DNA of 5,837 bases from an uncultured Maribacter sp. (lineage in GTDB: Bacteria > Bacteroidota > Bacteroidia > Flavobacteriales > Flavobacteriaceae), in NCBI GenBank assembly GCA_905479535.1, contig CAJQMW010000565.1, positions 1 through 5,837 on the forward strand. The letters run 5' to 3'. Position 1 is the first letter of the stretch, and every line of letters starts with the position of its first letter. This document shows, in pieces, positions 1-5,837 of this stretch. A program made the translations under genes and the position numbers. The notes beneath the pieces were generated by a model. The model worked only from the letters and a program-made list of their open reading frames with translations, made no database searches and had not been told where the DNA came from.

Positions 1-1442
1 CCTTTTTCTACATAACCCCTATTTAATATAGTGGATATGGTTGGGGCATAGGTAGAAGGTCTTCCAATACCCAATTCCTCTAATTTTTTCACCAATGATG
101 CTTCCGTAAAACGGTATGGTGGCCGCGTAAAGCGTTCCGTAGCGGTAATAGAATTGTTCACTAGCCCCTCTCCAACCCTCATGGCGGGTAACATTCCCTC
201 TTGTTCCTCTGACATATCCTCGTCGTCAAGGCCTTCCATGTATACTTTTAGAAAACCGTCGAACTTAATAACCTCTCCGTTGGCTATAAATTCCTCGGAA
301 TGCTTGTTGGTCTTGATTTTCACATTGGTACGCTCCAATTCCGCATCGCTCATTTGAGAGGCGACCGTTCTTTTCCAAATAAGATCGTACAATTTAGATT
401 GGTCCCTTTCCAAAGATGGTGATTGATTACCCATCTCCGTAGGCCTAATGGCTTCGTGAGCTTCTTGCGCGCCTTTGGACTTCCCCTTGAAATTCCTGAC
501 CTTGCTGTACTTTTCTCCGAAGTTTTTAATGATGGCATCTTTTGCCGCATTAATTGCCTCACCAGAAAGGTTTACACTGTCGGTTCTCATGTAGGTAATT
601 AGTCCTGCTTCATACAATCGTTGCGCCACTTGCATGGTCCTACCCACAGAAAAATATAGTTTTCTTGAAGCCTCCTGCTGTAACGTGGAGGTAGTGAACG
701 GAGCAGAAGGCGACTTTTTTGCGGGTTTTTTATCTAGCTTACCTACGGAGAAGTCAGCCGCAATATTTTTTTCCAAGAACGCCTCGGCCTCTTTTTGGGT
801 GGTAAAGGTCTTGTTCAGTTTTGCGGCAAAGGTGTTCCCATCCTCCGTTTGAAATTCTGCTGCAATCTTAAAGGAAGCTTCCGGAGTAAACGCCTCTATA
901 TCCCTTTCCCTTTCTACAATTAAGCGCACGGCAACAGATTGAACGCGACCCGCGGAAAGACCTGGTTTGATTTTTTTCCATAAAACCGGGGATAATTGAT
1001 AGCCTACCAAACGGTCTAAAACACGTCTAGCCTGTTGGGCGTTTACCAAGTTGAAGTTTATTTCCCTGGGGTTTTCAATGGCCTTTTGAATGGCGGCCTT
1101 GGTGACGGAGTTGAATACAATCCTTTTGGTTTTTTTCTTATCAAGTCCCAACTCCTCGGCCAAATGCCATGATATGGCCTCTCCTTCACGGTCTTCATCA
1201 CTTGCCAACCAAATAGTTTCAGCTTTGTTGGCAAGGTCCTTCAATTTTTTGACCAAGGCTTTTTTATCCTTGTCAACGATATATTTTGGCTCGAAATCGT
1301 TATCGACATCCACCCCCAATTCTTTGGAAGGTAAATCCGCTATGTGCCCAAAACTGGACTCTACCTTAAAATCCTTTCCTAAAAATTTCTCTATCGTCTT
1401 TGCCTTTGCAGGCGACTCCACAATTACTAGATTCTTGGCCAT
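1..1442 (-). CDS. topA: DNA topoisomerase I (type IA), N-terminal 480 residues; 3' end beyond window
   Basis: This type IA topoisomerase relaxes negative supercoils by cutting one DNA strand through a 5'-phosphotyrosine link and passing the other strand through the break; it acts on the chromosome in the cytoplasm. The reading frame is open from ATG at 1442-1440 to the left edge. The protein starts MAKNLVIVESPAKAKTI, the canonical Toprim opening with catalytic Glu9. The Toprim acidic triad is in SDEDREGEAISWHL (Asp82, Asp84, Glu86). NAQQARRVLDRLVGYQLSP (about 134-152) and GLSAGRVQSVAVRLIVERER (161-180) are typical core motifs. The active-site tyrosine is Tyr284 in GLITYMRTDS (codon 591-593), and His329 lies in QEAHEAIRPT. 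The visible part ends in GIGRPSTYAPTISTILNRGY, so the core is nearly complete and the C-terminal DNA-binding/zinc region is missing. Family members are usually about 800-870 residues. No in-frame ATG lies between the upstream stop (1512-1514) and 1442. An acidic stretch (GLDDEDMSEEQEG, around residue 400) interrupts the core. No frameshift or missing catalytic residue was seen. Confidence 0.97.
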   Translation of the reverse strand, partial: MAKNLVIVESPAKAKTIEKFLGKDFKVESSFGHIADLPSKELGVDVDNDFEPKYIVDKDKKALVKKLKDLANKAETIWLASDEDREGEAISWHLAEELGLDKKKTKRIVFNSVTKAAIQKAIENPREINFNLVNAQQARRVLDRLVGYQLSPVLWKKIKPGLSAGRVQSVAVRLIVERERDIEAFTPEASFKIAAEFQTEDGNTFAAKLNKTFTTQKEAEAFLEKNIAADFSVGKLDKKPAKKSPSAPFTTSTLQQEASRKLYFSVGRTMQVAQRLYEAGLITYMRTDSVNLSGEAINAAKDAIIKNFGEKYSKVRNFKGKSKGAQEAHEAIRPTEMGNQSPSLERDQSKLYDLIWKRTVASQMSDAELERTNVKIKTNKHSEEFIANGEVIKFDGFLKVYMEGLDDEDMSEEQEGMLPAMRVGEGLVNNSITATERFTRPPYRFTEASLVKKLEELGIGRPSTYAPTISTILNRGYVEK

Positions 1443-1461
1443 TAACCTTATTTTATGGATG

Positions 1462-1469
1462 CAAATGTA
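1462..1469 (-). promoter_or_regulatory. Candidate -7 box of the topA promoter
   Basis: Read on the minus strand this is TACATTTG, an exact match to the Bacteroidota sigma-A -7 consensus TAnnTTTG. It ends 20 bases before the topA ATG, which would give a very short 5' leader. The expected -33 TTTG about 19 bases upstream is not clear; only a T-rich stretch (ATTTTAAA) is there. Between box and start codon there is only a weak AAGG and no strong Shine-Dalgarno, which is normal in this phylum. The assignment rests on consensus match and position only. Confidence 0.4.
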
Positions 1470-1610
1470 TACTAAAAATTGAACTTTAAAATTTGAAGCT
1501 CCCCATTTTCGTCATGCGTAATGTAGAAAAAAGGCACTTATATTTATTTTATCAATAAAAAACTAAAAGAGAATACACTAGCTTTTATGAGCGTCGCAAA
1601 AAAATATTCT

Positions 1611-1618
1611 TATTTTTA
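1611..1618 (+). promoter_or_regulatory. Weak candidate -7 box for the Asp-box protein gene
   Basis: TATTTTTA matches seven of eight positions of the Bacteroidota -7 consensus TAnnTTTG and lies 28 bases before the ATG. The nearest T-rich -33 candidate (TTTT at 1583-1586) is 24 bases away, longer than usual. In such AT-rich sequence a match like this can easily arise by chance. A competing near match is at 1539-1546. Confidence 0.2.
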
Positions 1619-1646
1619 AAGATGCTAATTAAATGATCGACTAAAC

Positions 1647-4600
1647 ATGAAGAACCTATATTTTTTATCCATTGCTGCGCTGCTCCTTTGCTATCCCTTT
1701 CAAGACTTATGCGCACAACGCAAGAAAAGTAAAAATAGCGACCTCAACTATCAAGAAAAACTTTATGACGGTATGGAATGGCGACTTGTGGGTCCTTTTA
1801 GGGGCGGTAGGGCCGGTACGGTAACCGGGGTGAACAACAATCCTGACCTCTATTATATGGGAACGGCCGGTGGCGGTGTATGGAAGACGGTGGATGCGGG
1901 CAATTCTTGGGAATGTATTTCCGATGGTTATTTTGGAGGTTCCATAGGTACGGTTGCTGTGGCGGAAGCCGACCCAAACATTATTTACGTAGGAGAAGGC
2001 GAACAGACGTTACGAGGAAATGTCTCCTCAGGACACGGACTTTGGAAAAGTTTGGATGCAGGGGAAACCTGGAAATTTATCGGTTTGGAGGGTTCGGAAC
2101 ATATTGCTAGGATCCGTATTCATCCCAAGAACCCAGATGTTCTTTACGTAGCGGCAATCGGTAATCTATGGAAACCTAATGAAACGAGGGGTGTTTATCG
2201 TTCCGTGGATGGTGGTGATAGCTGGGAGAAAATACTCTACGTAAGCGATAAGGCCGGTGCGGGAGATTTGATTATGGACCCCAATAACCCGAGGATACTA
2301 TATGCGGCCACTTGGGAGATGAAACGTAACGGCTATCGTATGGATAGTGGTGGTCCAGATAGTAAAATGTTCAAAAGCACGGATGGTGGGGATACCTGGA
2401 CCGATATCTCTACGCATTCCGGGCTACCCGGCTTTCCCTGGGGTATCGTGGGCATTACCGTTTCGCCTTTGGACTCCAACCGGGTTTGGGCGTTGATCGA
2501 AGCTGAAGAGGGTGGTCTTTTCCGATCGGACGATGCTGGAAAAACTTGGGAAAAAATAAATGAAAACAGAGCTCTACGCCAGCGGGCTTGGTATTATACC
2601 CGTATTTATGCAGATACACAGAATGTGGATAAACTATATGTGATGAACGTAAGTTACGGTGTGTCCACCGATGGCGGTAAAACCTTTGCCTTAAAAAATG
2701 CCCCTCACGGCGATCATCACGACCTGTGGATTGATCCCAACAATAGTGATAGAATGGCAATTGCGGATGATGGCGGCGCCCAGATATCCAACGATGGCGG
2801 CAATAATTGGACTACCTATTACAACCAGCCCACCGCACAGTTCTACCGTGTGGTTACGGACAGTGTTTTTCCCTATCGGATTTATGGTGCCCAGCAAGAT
2901 AATTCGGCCATACGCATTGCCCATCGCTCATCTGGCAGTGCAATTACAGAAAGGGATTGGGAACCTACCGCAGGTGGCGAAAGTGCCCATTTAGCACCGG
3001 ACCCAAAAGATAATGATATTGTTTACGGAGGCACCTATAAGGGCTATATGAATAGGAAAGACCACACTACGGGCCAGACCAGGTCAACCAATGTTTGGCC
3101 GGACAACCCGGCCGGGTCCGGAGCCGAAGTGATGAAATATCGCTTTAATTGGAACTACCCGGTAATGTTCAGTAGGCACGATTCCAATAAACTATATGCC
3201 GGGTCCAACTTTTTACATGCCACGACCAATGGCGGGCAATCCTGGAAAACAATATCCCCGGACCTTACCCGAGGGATACCAGAAACTATAATGTCTTCTG
3301 GTGGCCCCATTACACAGGATAATACGGGAGCTGAATTCTATTCCAACATTTTTGCCATTGCGGAATCGCCTTTGGAAGAAGGGGTGATATGGACAGGAAG
3401 TGATGACGGACTCCTACATGTAACGCGTGACCATGGTGGGAACTGGGAGAACGTTACCCCACCGGCCGGAATCTCTCCAAAACTGAATATGATCAACTGT
3501 ATAGATGCCAGTCCGTTTAAAAAAGGAACCGTATACGTTGCGGCAACTTCATATAAATTTGGGGATTATACACCTTATCTATATAAAACGGAAGACTATG
3601 GGAAAACTTGGACGTTAATCACAAATGGCATTAAAGAGGATTATTACACTAGGGCCATACGTTCGGATAAAGTCAGGGAAGGCCTATTGTATGCGGGTAC
3701 GGAATGGGGCATGTATGTTTCTTTTGACGACGGAAAATCATGGTCACCTTTTCAGCTGAACCTTCCTATAACCGCCATACGGGATTTACATGTCCGTGAT
3801 AATGATCTGATTGCCGCAACCCATGGCCGAAGTTTTTGGATGATCGATGATCTTACACCATTACACCAATTATCTGCCGAAGTGGCCAATAGCGATTTCT
3901 ATTTGTTCAAACCGGACGTTTCCTACAGGATGCATCAATCCGGGGGATGGGAAGAACCGGATACTAGATTGGTAGGTGAAAACCATCCCAACGGGACGAT
4001 TATCAATTATTACCTTCAAAATCTAAAAGAAACCGATAGTGTACAATTGGATGTTATGGAGATGGATGGCACTGTAATCCAGAGCTTTTCCAATTCCGCT
4101 AAAGAAAACAAATTAGACCCAACGGCCACAAAACCCTTGGAGGTAAAGAGTGGAGGGAACAGGTTAATCTGGAATATGCGCTATCCGGGCTTTAAAACTT
4201 TTAAAGGCATGGTGTTTTACTCATCGCCCAACGTAGGTCCGAAAGCCGTACCCGGCACCTATAAAGCCAGGTTGTCCTTAAATGGAAACACGAAAGAACA
4301 AGAGTTCACAATCGTGAAAGACCCTAGATTGGGCACCACCCAAAAGGAATACCAGGAGCAATTCGATTTCCTGATGCAAGTACGTAATCAGGTAAGTAGG
4401 GCGAACGAAGCGATTACGAATATCAGAACGGTCAAAAAAGATTTGGACTATCTAAAAGAAAAGGCAAGAGAAAACAAGGAAATGCAAGCGCTGATTTCCG
4501 AATTTGAAACTAAACTATCCGTTATTGAGAACAACATCCATATGACAAAAAACCAAAGCAGGCAAGATCCGCTCAATTATGGTATTCGCATCAATAATCG

Positions 4601-4793
4601 CTTAGCATTTCTGATGGCAGATTCCCAAAGGGGCGATTACCCACCAACGGATCAGGCCAAAGAATTTTTTAAAGTAGCCACCGCTGAGCTGGATGTGGAA
4701 ATCAACGACCTCAATAGTCTAATGCAAGAATATGTTGCTACTATTAATAATGAGGTTCAGGAGAATCGAATAAAGATGATTTCTTCGGAATAA
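1647..4793 (+). CDS. Exported Asp-box (BNR) beta-propeller protein, sortilin/VPS10-like 'glycosyl hydrolase' family
   Basis: The gene is complete: 1048 residues, with an in-frame TAA at 1626-1628 showing that ATG 1647 is the first possible start. Residues 1-23 look like a Sec signal peptide (MKN, hydrophobic LSIAALLLCYPF, cleavage probably after LCA). Neither Cys15 nor Cys22 sits in a lipobox. Eleven Asp-boxes (S/T-x-D/N-x-G-x-x-W/F) begin at residues 81, 135, 186, 244, 294, 340, 381, 526, 593, 648 and 692. In sialidases, sortilin and GH74 enzymes this motif sits in beta-propeller blade hairpins. Family hallmarks that I recognise are GPFRGGRAGTV (49-59), HGDHHDLWIDP (354-364), QPTAQFYRV, YGAQQDNS, ISPDLTRG (536-543), SGGPITQDNTGAE (551-563), GSDDGLLHV and ATHGRSFWMIDDLTPLHQ (724-741). 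A beta-sandwich-like region (about 745-890) follows, then a charged, probably helical tail (about 895-1045). Homologues are often labelled 'glycosyl hydrolase' or 'WD40/YVTN/BNR-like', but I know of no settled substrate. Sialidase FRIP and arginine-triad features are not evident, and there is no obvious T9SS sorting domain. The likely location is periplasm or cell surface. It is divergent from topA and convergent with the LVIVD gene, so probably monocistronic. Confidence 0.9.
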   Translation: MKNLYFLSIAALLLCYPFQDLCAQRKKSKNSDLNYQEKLYDGMEWRLVGPFRGGRAGTVTGVNNNPDLYYMGTAGGGVWKTVDAGNSWECISDGYFGGSIGTVAVAEADPNIIYVGEGEQTLRGNVSSGHGLWKSLDAGETWKFIGLEGSEHIARIRIHPKNPDVLYVAAIGNLWKPNETRGVYRSVDGGDSWEKILYVSDKAGAGDLIMDPNNPRILYAATWEMKRNGYRMDSGGPDSKMFKSTDGGDTWTDISTHSGLPGFPWGIVGITVSPLDSNRVWALIEAEEGGLFRSDDAGKTWEKINENRALRQRAWYYTRIYADTQNVDKLYVMNVSYGVSTDGGKTFALKNAPHGDHHDLWIDPNNSDRMAIADDGGAQISNDGGNNWTTYYNQPTAQFYRVVTDSVFPYRIYGAQQDNSAIRIAHRSSGSAITERDWEPTAGGESAHLAPDPKDNDIVYGGTYKGYMNRKDHTTGQTRSTNVWPDNPAGSGAEVMKYRFNWNYPVMFSRHDSNKLYAGSNFLHATTNGGQSWKTISPDLTRGIPETIMSSGGPITQDNTGAEFYSNIFAIAESPLEEGVIWTGSDDGLLHVTRDHGGNWENVTPPAGISPKLNMINCIDASPFKKGTVYVAATSYKFGDYTPYLYKTEDYGKTWTLITNGIKEDYYTRAIRSDKVREGLLYAGTEWGMYVSFDDGKSWSPFQLNLPITAIRDLHVRDNDLIAATHGRSFWMIDDLTPLHQLSAEVANSDFYLFKPDVSYRMHQSGGWEEPDTRLVGENHPNGTIINYYLQNLKETDSVQLDVMEMDGTVIQSFSNSAKENKLDPTATKPLEVKSGGNRLIWNMRYPGFKTFKGMVFYSSPNVGPKAVPGTYKARLSLNGNTKEQEFTIVKDPRLGTTQKEYQEQFDFLMQVRNQVSRANEAITNIRTVKKDLDYLKEKARENKEMQALISEFETKLSVIENNIHMTKNQSRQDPLNYGIRINNRLAFLMADSQRGDYPPTDQAKEFFKVATAELDVEINDLNSLMQEYVATINNEVQENRIKMISSE

Positions 4794-4812
4794 CTGGATT
4801 GTAGACTATCTG

Positions 4813-4836
4813 CCTAAAGAATAGAATTCTTTAAGG
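4813..4836. repeat. Small inverted repeat just after the Asp-box gene
   Basis: TAAAGAAT (4815-4822) and ATTCTTTA (4826-4833) are perfect reverse complements around a 3-base AGA loop. Flanking CC (4813-4814) and GG (4835-4836) can extend the stem if A4834 is bulged. It begins about 20 bases after the stop codon, so it may stabilise or help end the transcript. It is AT-rich and has no following T-tract, so a classical terminator is not supported. Confidence 0.4.
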
Positions 4837-4846
4837 TCTTTGCCAC

Positions 4847-4918
4847 TGTCATTTCGAGCGAAGTCGAGAACTTTTAAACTATGTTTTTTAGAGCATTTCG
4901 ACTGTCCTCAATGTGACA
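4847..4918. repeat. REP-like palindromic intergenic element (flavobacterial type)
   Basis: Two 24-base arms face each other: 4847-4870 begins TGTCATTTCGAGCG, and 4895-4918, read on the minus strand, begins TGTCACATTGAGGA. They agree at 16 of 24 positions, and 19 of 24 if G-U pairs are allowed in RNA, with a 24-base AT-rich loop. The outer TGTCA and the inner AGTCGA are identical in both arms. From memory, the arm sequence resembles a short element scattered through intergenic regions of many marine flavobacterial genomes; only one copy is in this window, so repetitiveness is inferred. It lies between convergent genes and could form a hairpin in either transcript. Confidence 0.6.
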
Positions 4919-4954
4919 AAAGCACAAGTTTTGAGCTTTAAGGCAATTTTTTTT
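4919..4954 (+). terminator. Candidate terminator: imperfect hairpin and T8 tract
   Basis: AAAGC (4919-4923) pairs with GCTTT (4935-4939), then an A/A mismatch, then CAA (4925-4927) with TTG (4931-4933) around a GTT loop. On the plus strand, eight Ts (4947-4954) follow after a 7-base gap, longer than in an ideal intrinsic terminator. On the minus strand the same hairpin comes after an A8 run, downstream of the LVIVD gene, so it could act in both directions. The stem is short and interrupted, hence modest confidence. Confidence 0.35.
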
Positions 4955-4970
4955 GTACCAGTTTACCATA

Positions 4971-5837
4971 CTACAATTCGAAAGTGCTCAAAAGGCGAAT
5001 GTCATTTTCCAAGTATTCATACTGATATAGGATTCCGTCCCCGATCATCAATAGAGAATTTGTTAAAGGGATAACGTCATAAGTAATGATATTTTCAAAA
5101 TGGTTTACCTGGGTGATGTTCGGAGCTGCACTCTTGTCAAATACTTTTAAACCTGCATCCCCATCACATACAAAGAGTTTATCCCCCTTTATTCCCAATC
5201 CATTTGGGCCTTCCATAGGATAAATAACCCTTAATTGCGGATCTCTCAAATTAGAAATATCCACGACGTAAAGGCCGCTTTCTGTATTACCGCAGAAATT
5301 TCCACCCTTTAGGGTCACATAGGCAAAATTGCCATCCACTACAACGGGGTCGCAAGCGGTACCGTGTCTAAATTCAGATATAAATTCCGGTTTTTCGGGA
5401 TTCTTTATATCATAGATATACATGCCTTGCCTGCCACCAATGAATAAAATTTCGCCTTGATTGAATATGGTCTCTACATCCCAGCCTACCTGAACATCAT
5501 CCAAAACTTTTGGCTGCTCCAAGTTTGAAATATCAAAAATGCTGATGTCACTATAATCGACCACGTAAAGATATTCCCCTATTATTTTGAAACGCGCTAG
5601 TGACCCTCCTTGACCTACATTAGGTTGTGGGGCACCTGAGGCATTTTCCAATCCAAACGCAAAATCACATGAATCGCATCTGAACTGCGCTTCGTACTCC
5701 GAAACAGGTCTTCTTTCGGTATTGACCTCCCATCCGATAATAATGTCCTTATCGTAGTCAACATTGTCATAATCATAAATATCCGCCTGCGGATACTCCA
5801 TATTTACTGACCAGATTTCCTGATTGTAAATGGCATT
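4971..5837 (-). CDS. LVIVD-repeat beta-propeller protein, C-terminal 288 residues; 5' end beyond window
   Basis: The frame is open from the right edge (first full codon 5837-5835) to TAG at 4973-4971. The ATG at 5801 is internal: twelve further in-frame sense codons (NAIYNQEIWSVN) precede it, and the true start lies outside the window. Repeats of LVIVD type (strand, D/G turn, then a VVDIS-like strand and N-x-x-x-P) occupy roughly residues 90-113 (LYVVDYSDISIFDIS), 131-154 (MYIYDIKNPEKPEFIS), 172-203 (LYVVDISNLRDPQ) and 221-244 (AGLKVFDKSAAPN), with a degenerate last one near 262-275, numbered from the window edge. Such repeats are predicted propeller blades. Flavobacterial members are usually secreted or lipoproteins of about 400-450 residues, so a signal peptide is expected in the missing part. 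The segment before the repeats is rich in Asp and Tyr and has a CDSC pair (codons 5667-5678). GQGGSLARF just before the repeats fits the family. No enzymatic activity is known to me. It converges on the Asp-box gene across a 177-bp spacer. Confidence 0.85.
   Translation of the reverse strand, partial: NAIYNQEIWSVNMEYPQADIYDYDNVDYDKDIIIGWEVNTERRPVSEYEAQFRCDSCDFAFGLENASGAPQPNVGQGGSLARFKIIGEYLYVVDYSDISIFDISNLEQPKVLDDVQVGWDVETIFNQGEILFIGGRQGMYIYDIKNPEKPEFISEFRHGTACDPVVVDGNFAYVTLKGGNFCGNTESGLYVVDISNLRDPQLRVIYPMEGPNGLGIKGDKLFVCDGDAGLKVFDKSAAPNITQVNHFENIITYDVIPLTNSLLMIGDGILYQYEYLENDIRLLSTFEL

Larger units (their letters stand above)
1443..1646. other. Divergent intergenic spacer between topA and the Asp-box gene
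   Basis: This 204-bp AT-rich spacer separates two genes read away from each other, so both promoters should be inside it or at its edges. On the topA side there is a good TAnnTTTG box at 1462-1469. For the plus-strand gene I see only near matches, TATATTTA at 1539-1546 and TATTTTTA at 1611-1618, neither with a convincing -33 element at normal spacing. The bases before the ATG at 1647 (GATCGACTAAAC) hold no Shine-Dalgarno. No RNA gene, riboswitch, long dyad or convincing small ORF was seen. Confidence 0.6.

Noticed and set aside
1090..1482. 130-codon plus-strand ORF, and smaller ones at 154-357 (+), 350-562 (-) and 634-852 (+)
   Set aside because: All lie in topA in other frames. Their translations are low-complexity (Ser/Leu-rich or Lys/Arg-rich) with no recognisable domain, while the topA frame carries every expected catalytic motif.
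1647..1715. Lipoprotein signal on the Asp-box protein because of Cys15 and Cys22
   Set aside because: Both Cys follow Leu (LLLC, QDLC). A lipobox needs Gly, Ala or Ser just before the Cys, so a signal peptidase I site after LCA fits better.
1791..1811. GPFRGGR at residues 49-55 as a sialidase FRIP-type motif
   Set aside because: Only the FR pair is shared. The segment matches the GPFRGGR signature of the BNR/sortilin-like family, and no convincing arginine triad with Tyr/Glu nucleophile pair could be picked out.
1880..2994. ORFs at 1880-2110 (+), 2455-2760 (-), 2691-2924 (-) and 2698-2994 (+)
   Set aside because: They are out-of-frame or antisense readings of the Asp-box gene, which is continuous and strongly family-like throughout this region.
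4813..4836. Small inverted repeat as a complete intrinsic terminator
   Set aside because: The stem is AT-rich and neither strand has a T-tract directly after it, so it is listed only as a repeat.
5799..5801. ATG at 5801 as the start of the LVIVD gene
   Set aside because: The same frame stays open to the window edge, the visible length is short for the family, and no signal peptide follows this ATG. It is an internal methionine.
1..5837. A novel multi-gene defence, mobile or biosynthetic system
   Set aside because: The three genes are in divergent and convergent arrangement, one is housekeeping, and no nuclease, transposase, integrase, toxin, CRISPR repeat or biosynthetic enzyme is visible.

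Overview
The window looks like chromosomal DNA from a marine-type Flavobacteriaceae (Bacteroidota). The evidence is moderate GC content, spacers without Shine-Dalgarno sequences, a Bacteroidota-type TAnnTTTG promoter box upstream of topA, a flavobacterial-looking topoisomerase I, and a palindromic intergenic repeat of the TTTCGAGCGAAGTCGAG type that I recall as common in flavobacterial genomes. No genus can be assigned from the sequence alone.

Layout: (1) positions 1-1442, minus strand, hold the N-terminal 480 codons of topA (DNA topoisomerase I), with the 3' end running off the left edge. (2) Positions 1443-1646 are an AT-rich divergent spacer that must carry the promoters of topA and of the next gene. 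(3) Positions 1647-4793, plus strand, hold a complete 1048-residue exported protein with 11 Asp-box (BNR) repeats. It belongs to the sortilin/VPS10-like or 'BNR-repeat glycosyl hydrolase' family, whose biochemical function is not established. (4) Positions 4794-4970 are a convergent spacer with three inverted repeats, including a 72-bp REP-like palindrome and a hairpin followed by a T8 tract. (5) Positions 4971-5837, minus strand, hold the C-terminal 288 residues of an LVIVD-repeat protein, another predicted beta-propeller, with the 5' end running off the right edge.

The genes do not form an operon. topA and the Asp-box gene are divergent, and the Asp-box gene and the LVIVD gene are convergent. 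topA is housekeeping. The other two are probably cell-envelope beta-propeller proteins, but nothing in the sequence shows that they act together. I see no CRISPR array, tRNA, rRNA, transposase, phage gene or defence system. The most interesting points are the domain layout and conserved His/Asp cluster of the large Asp-box protein, and the palindromic element between the convergent genes.
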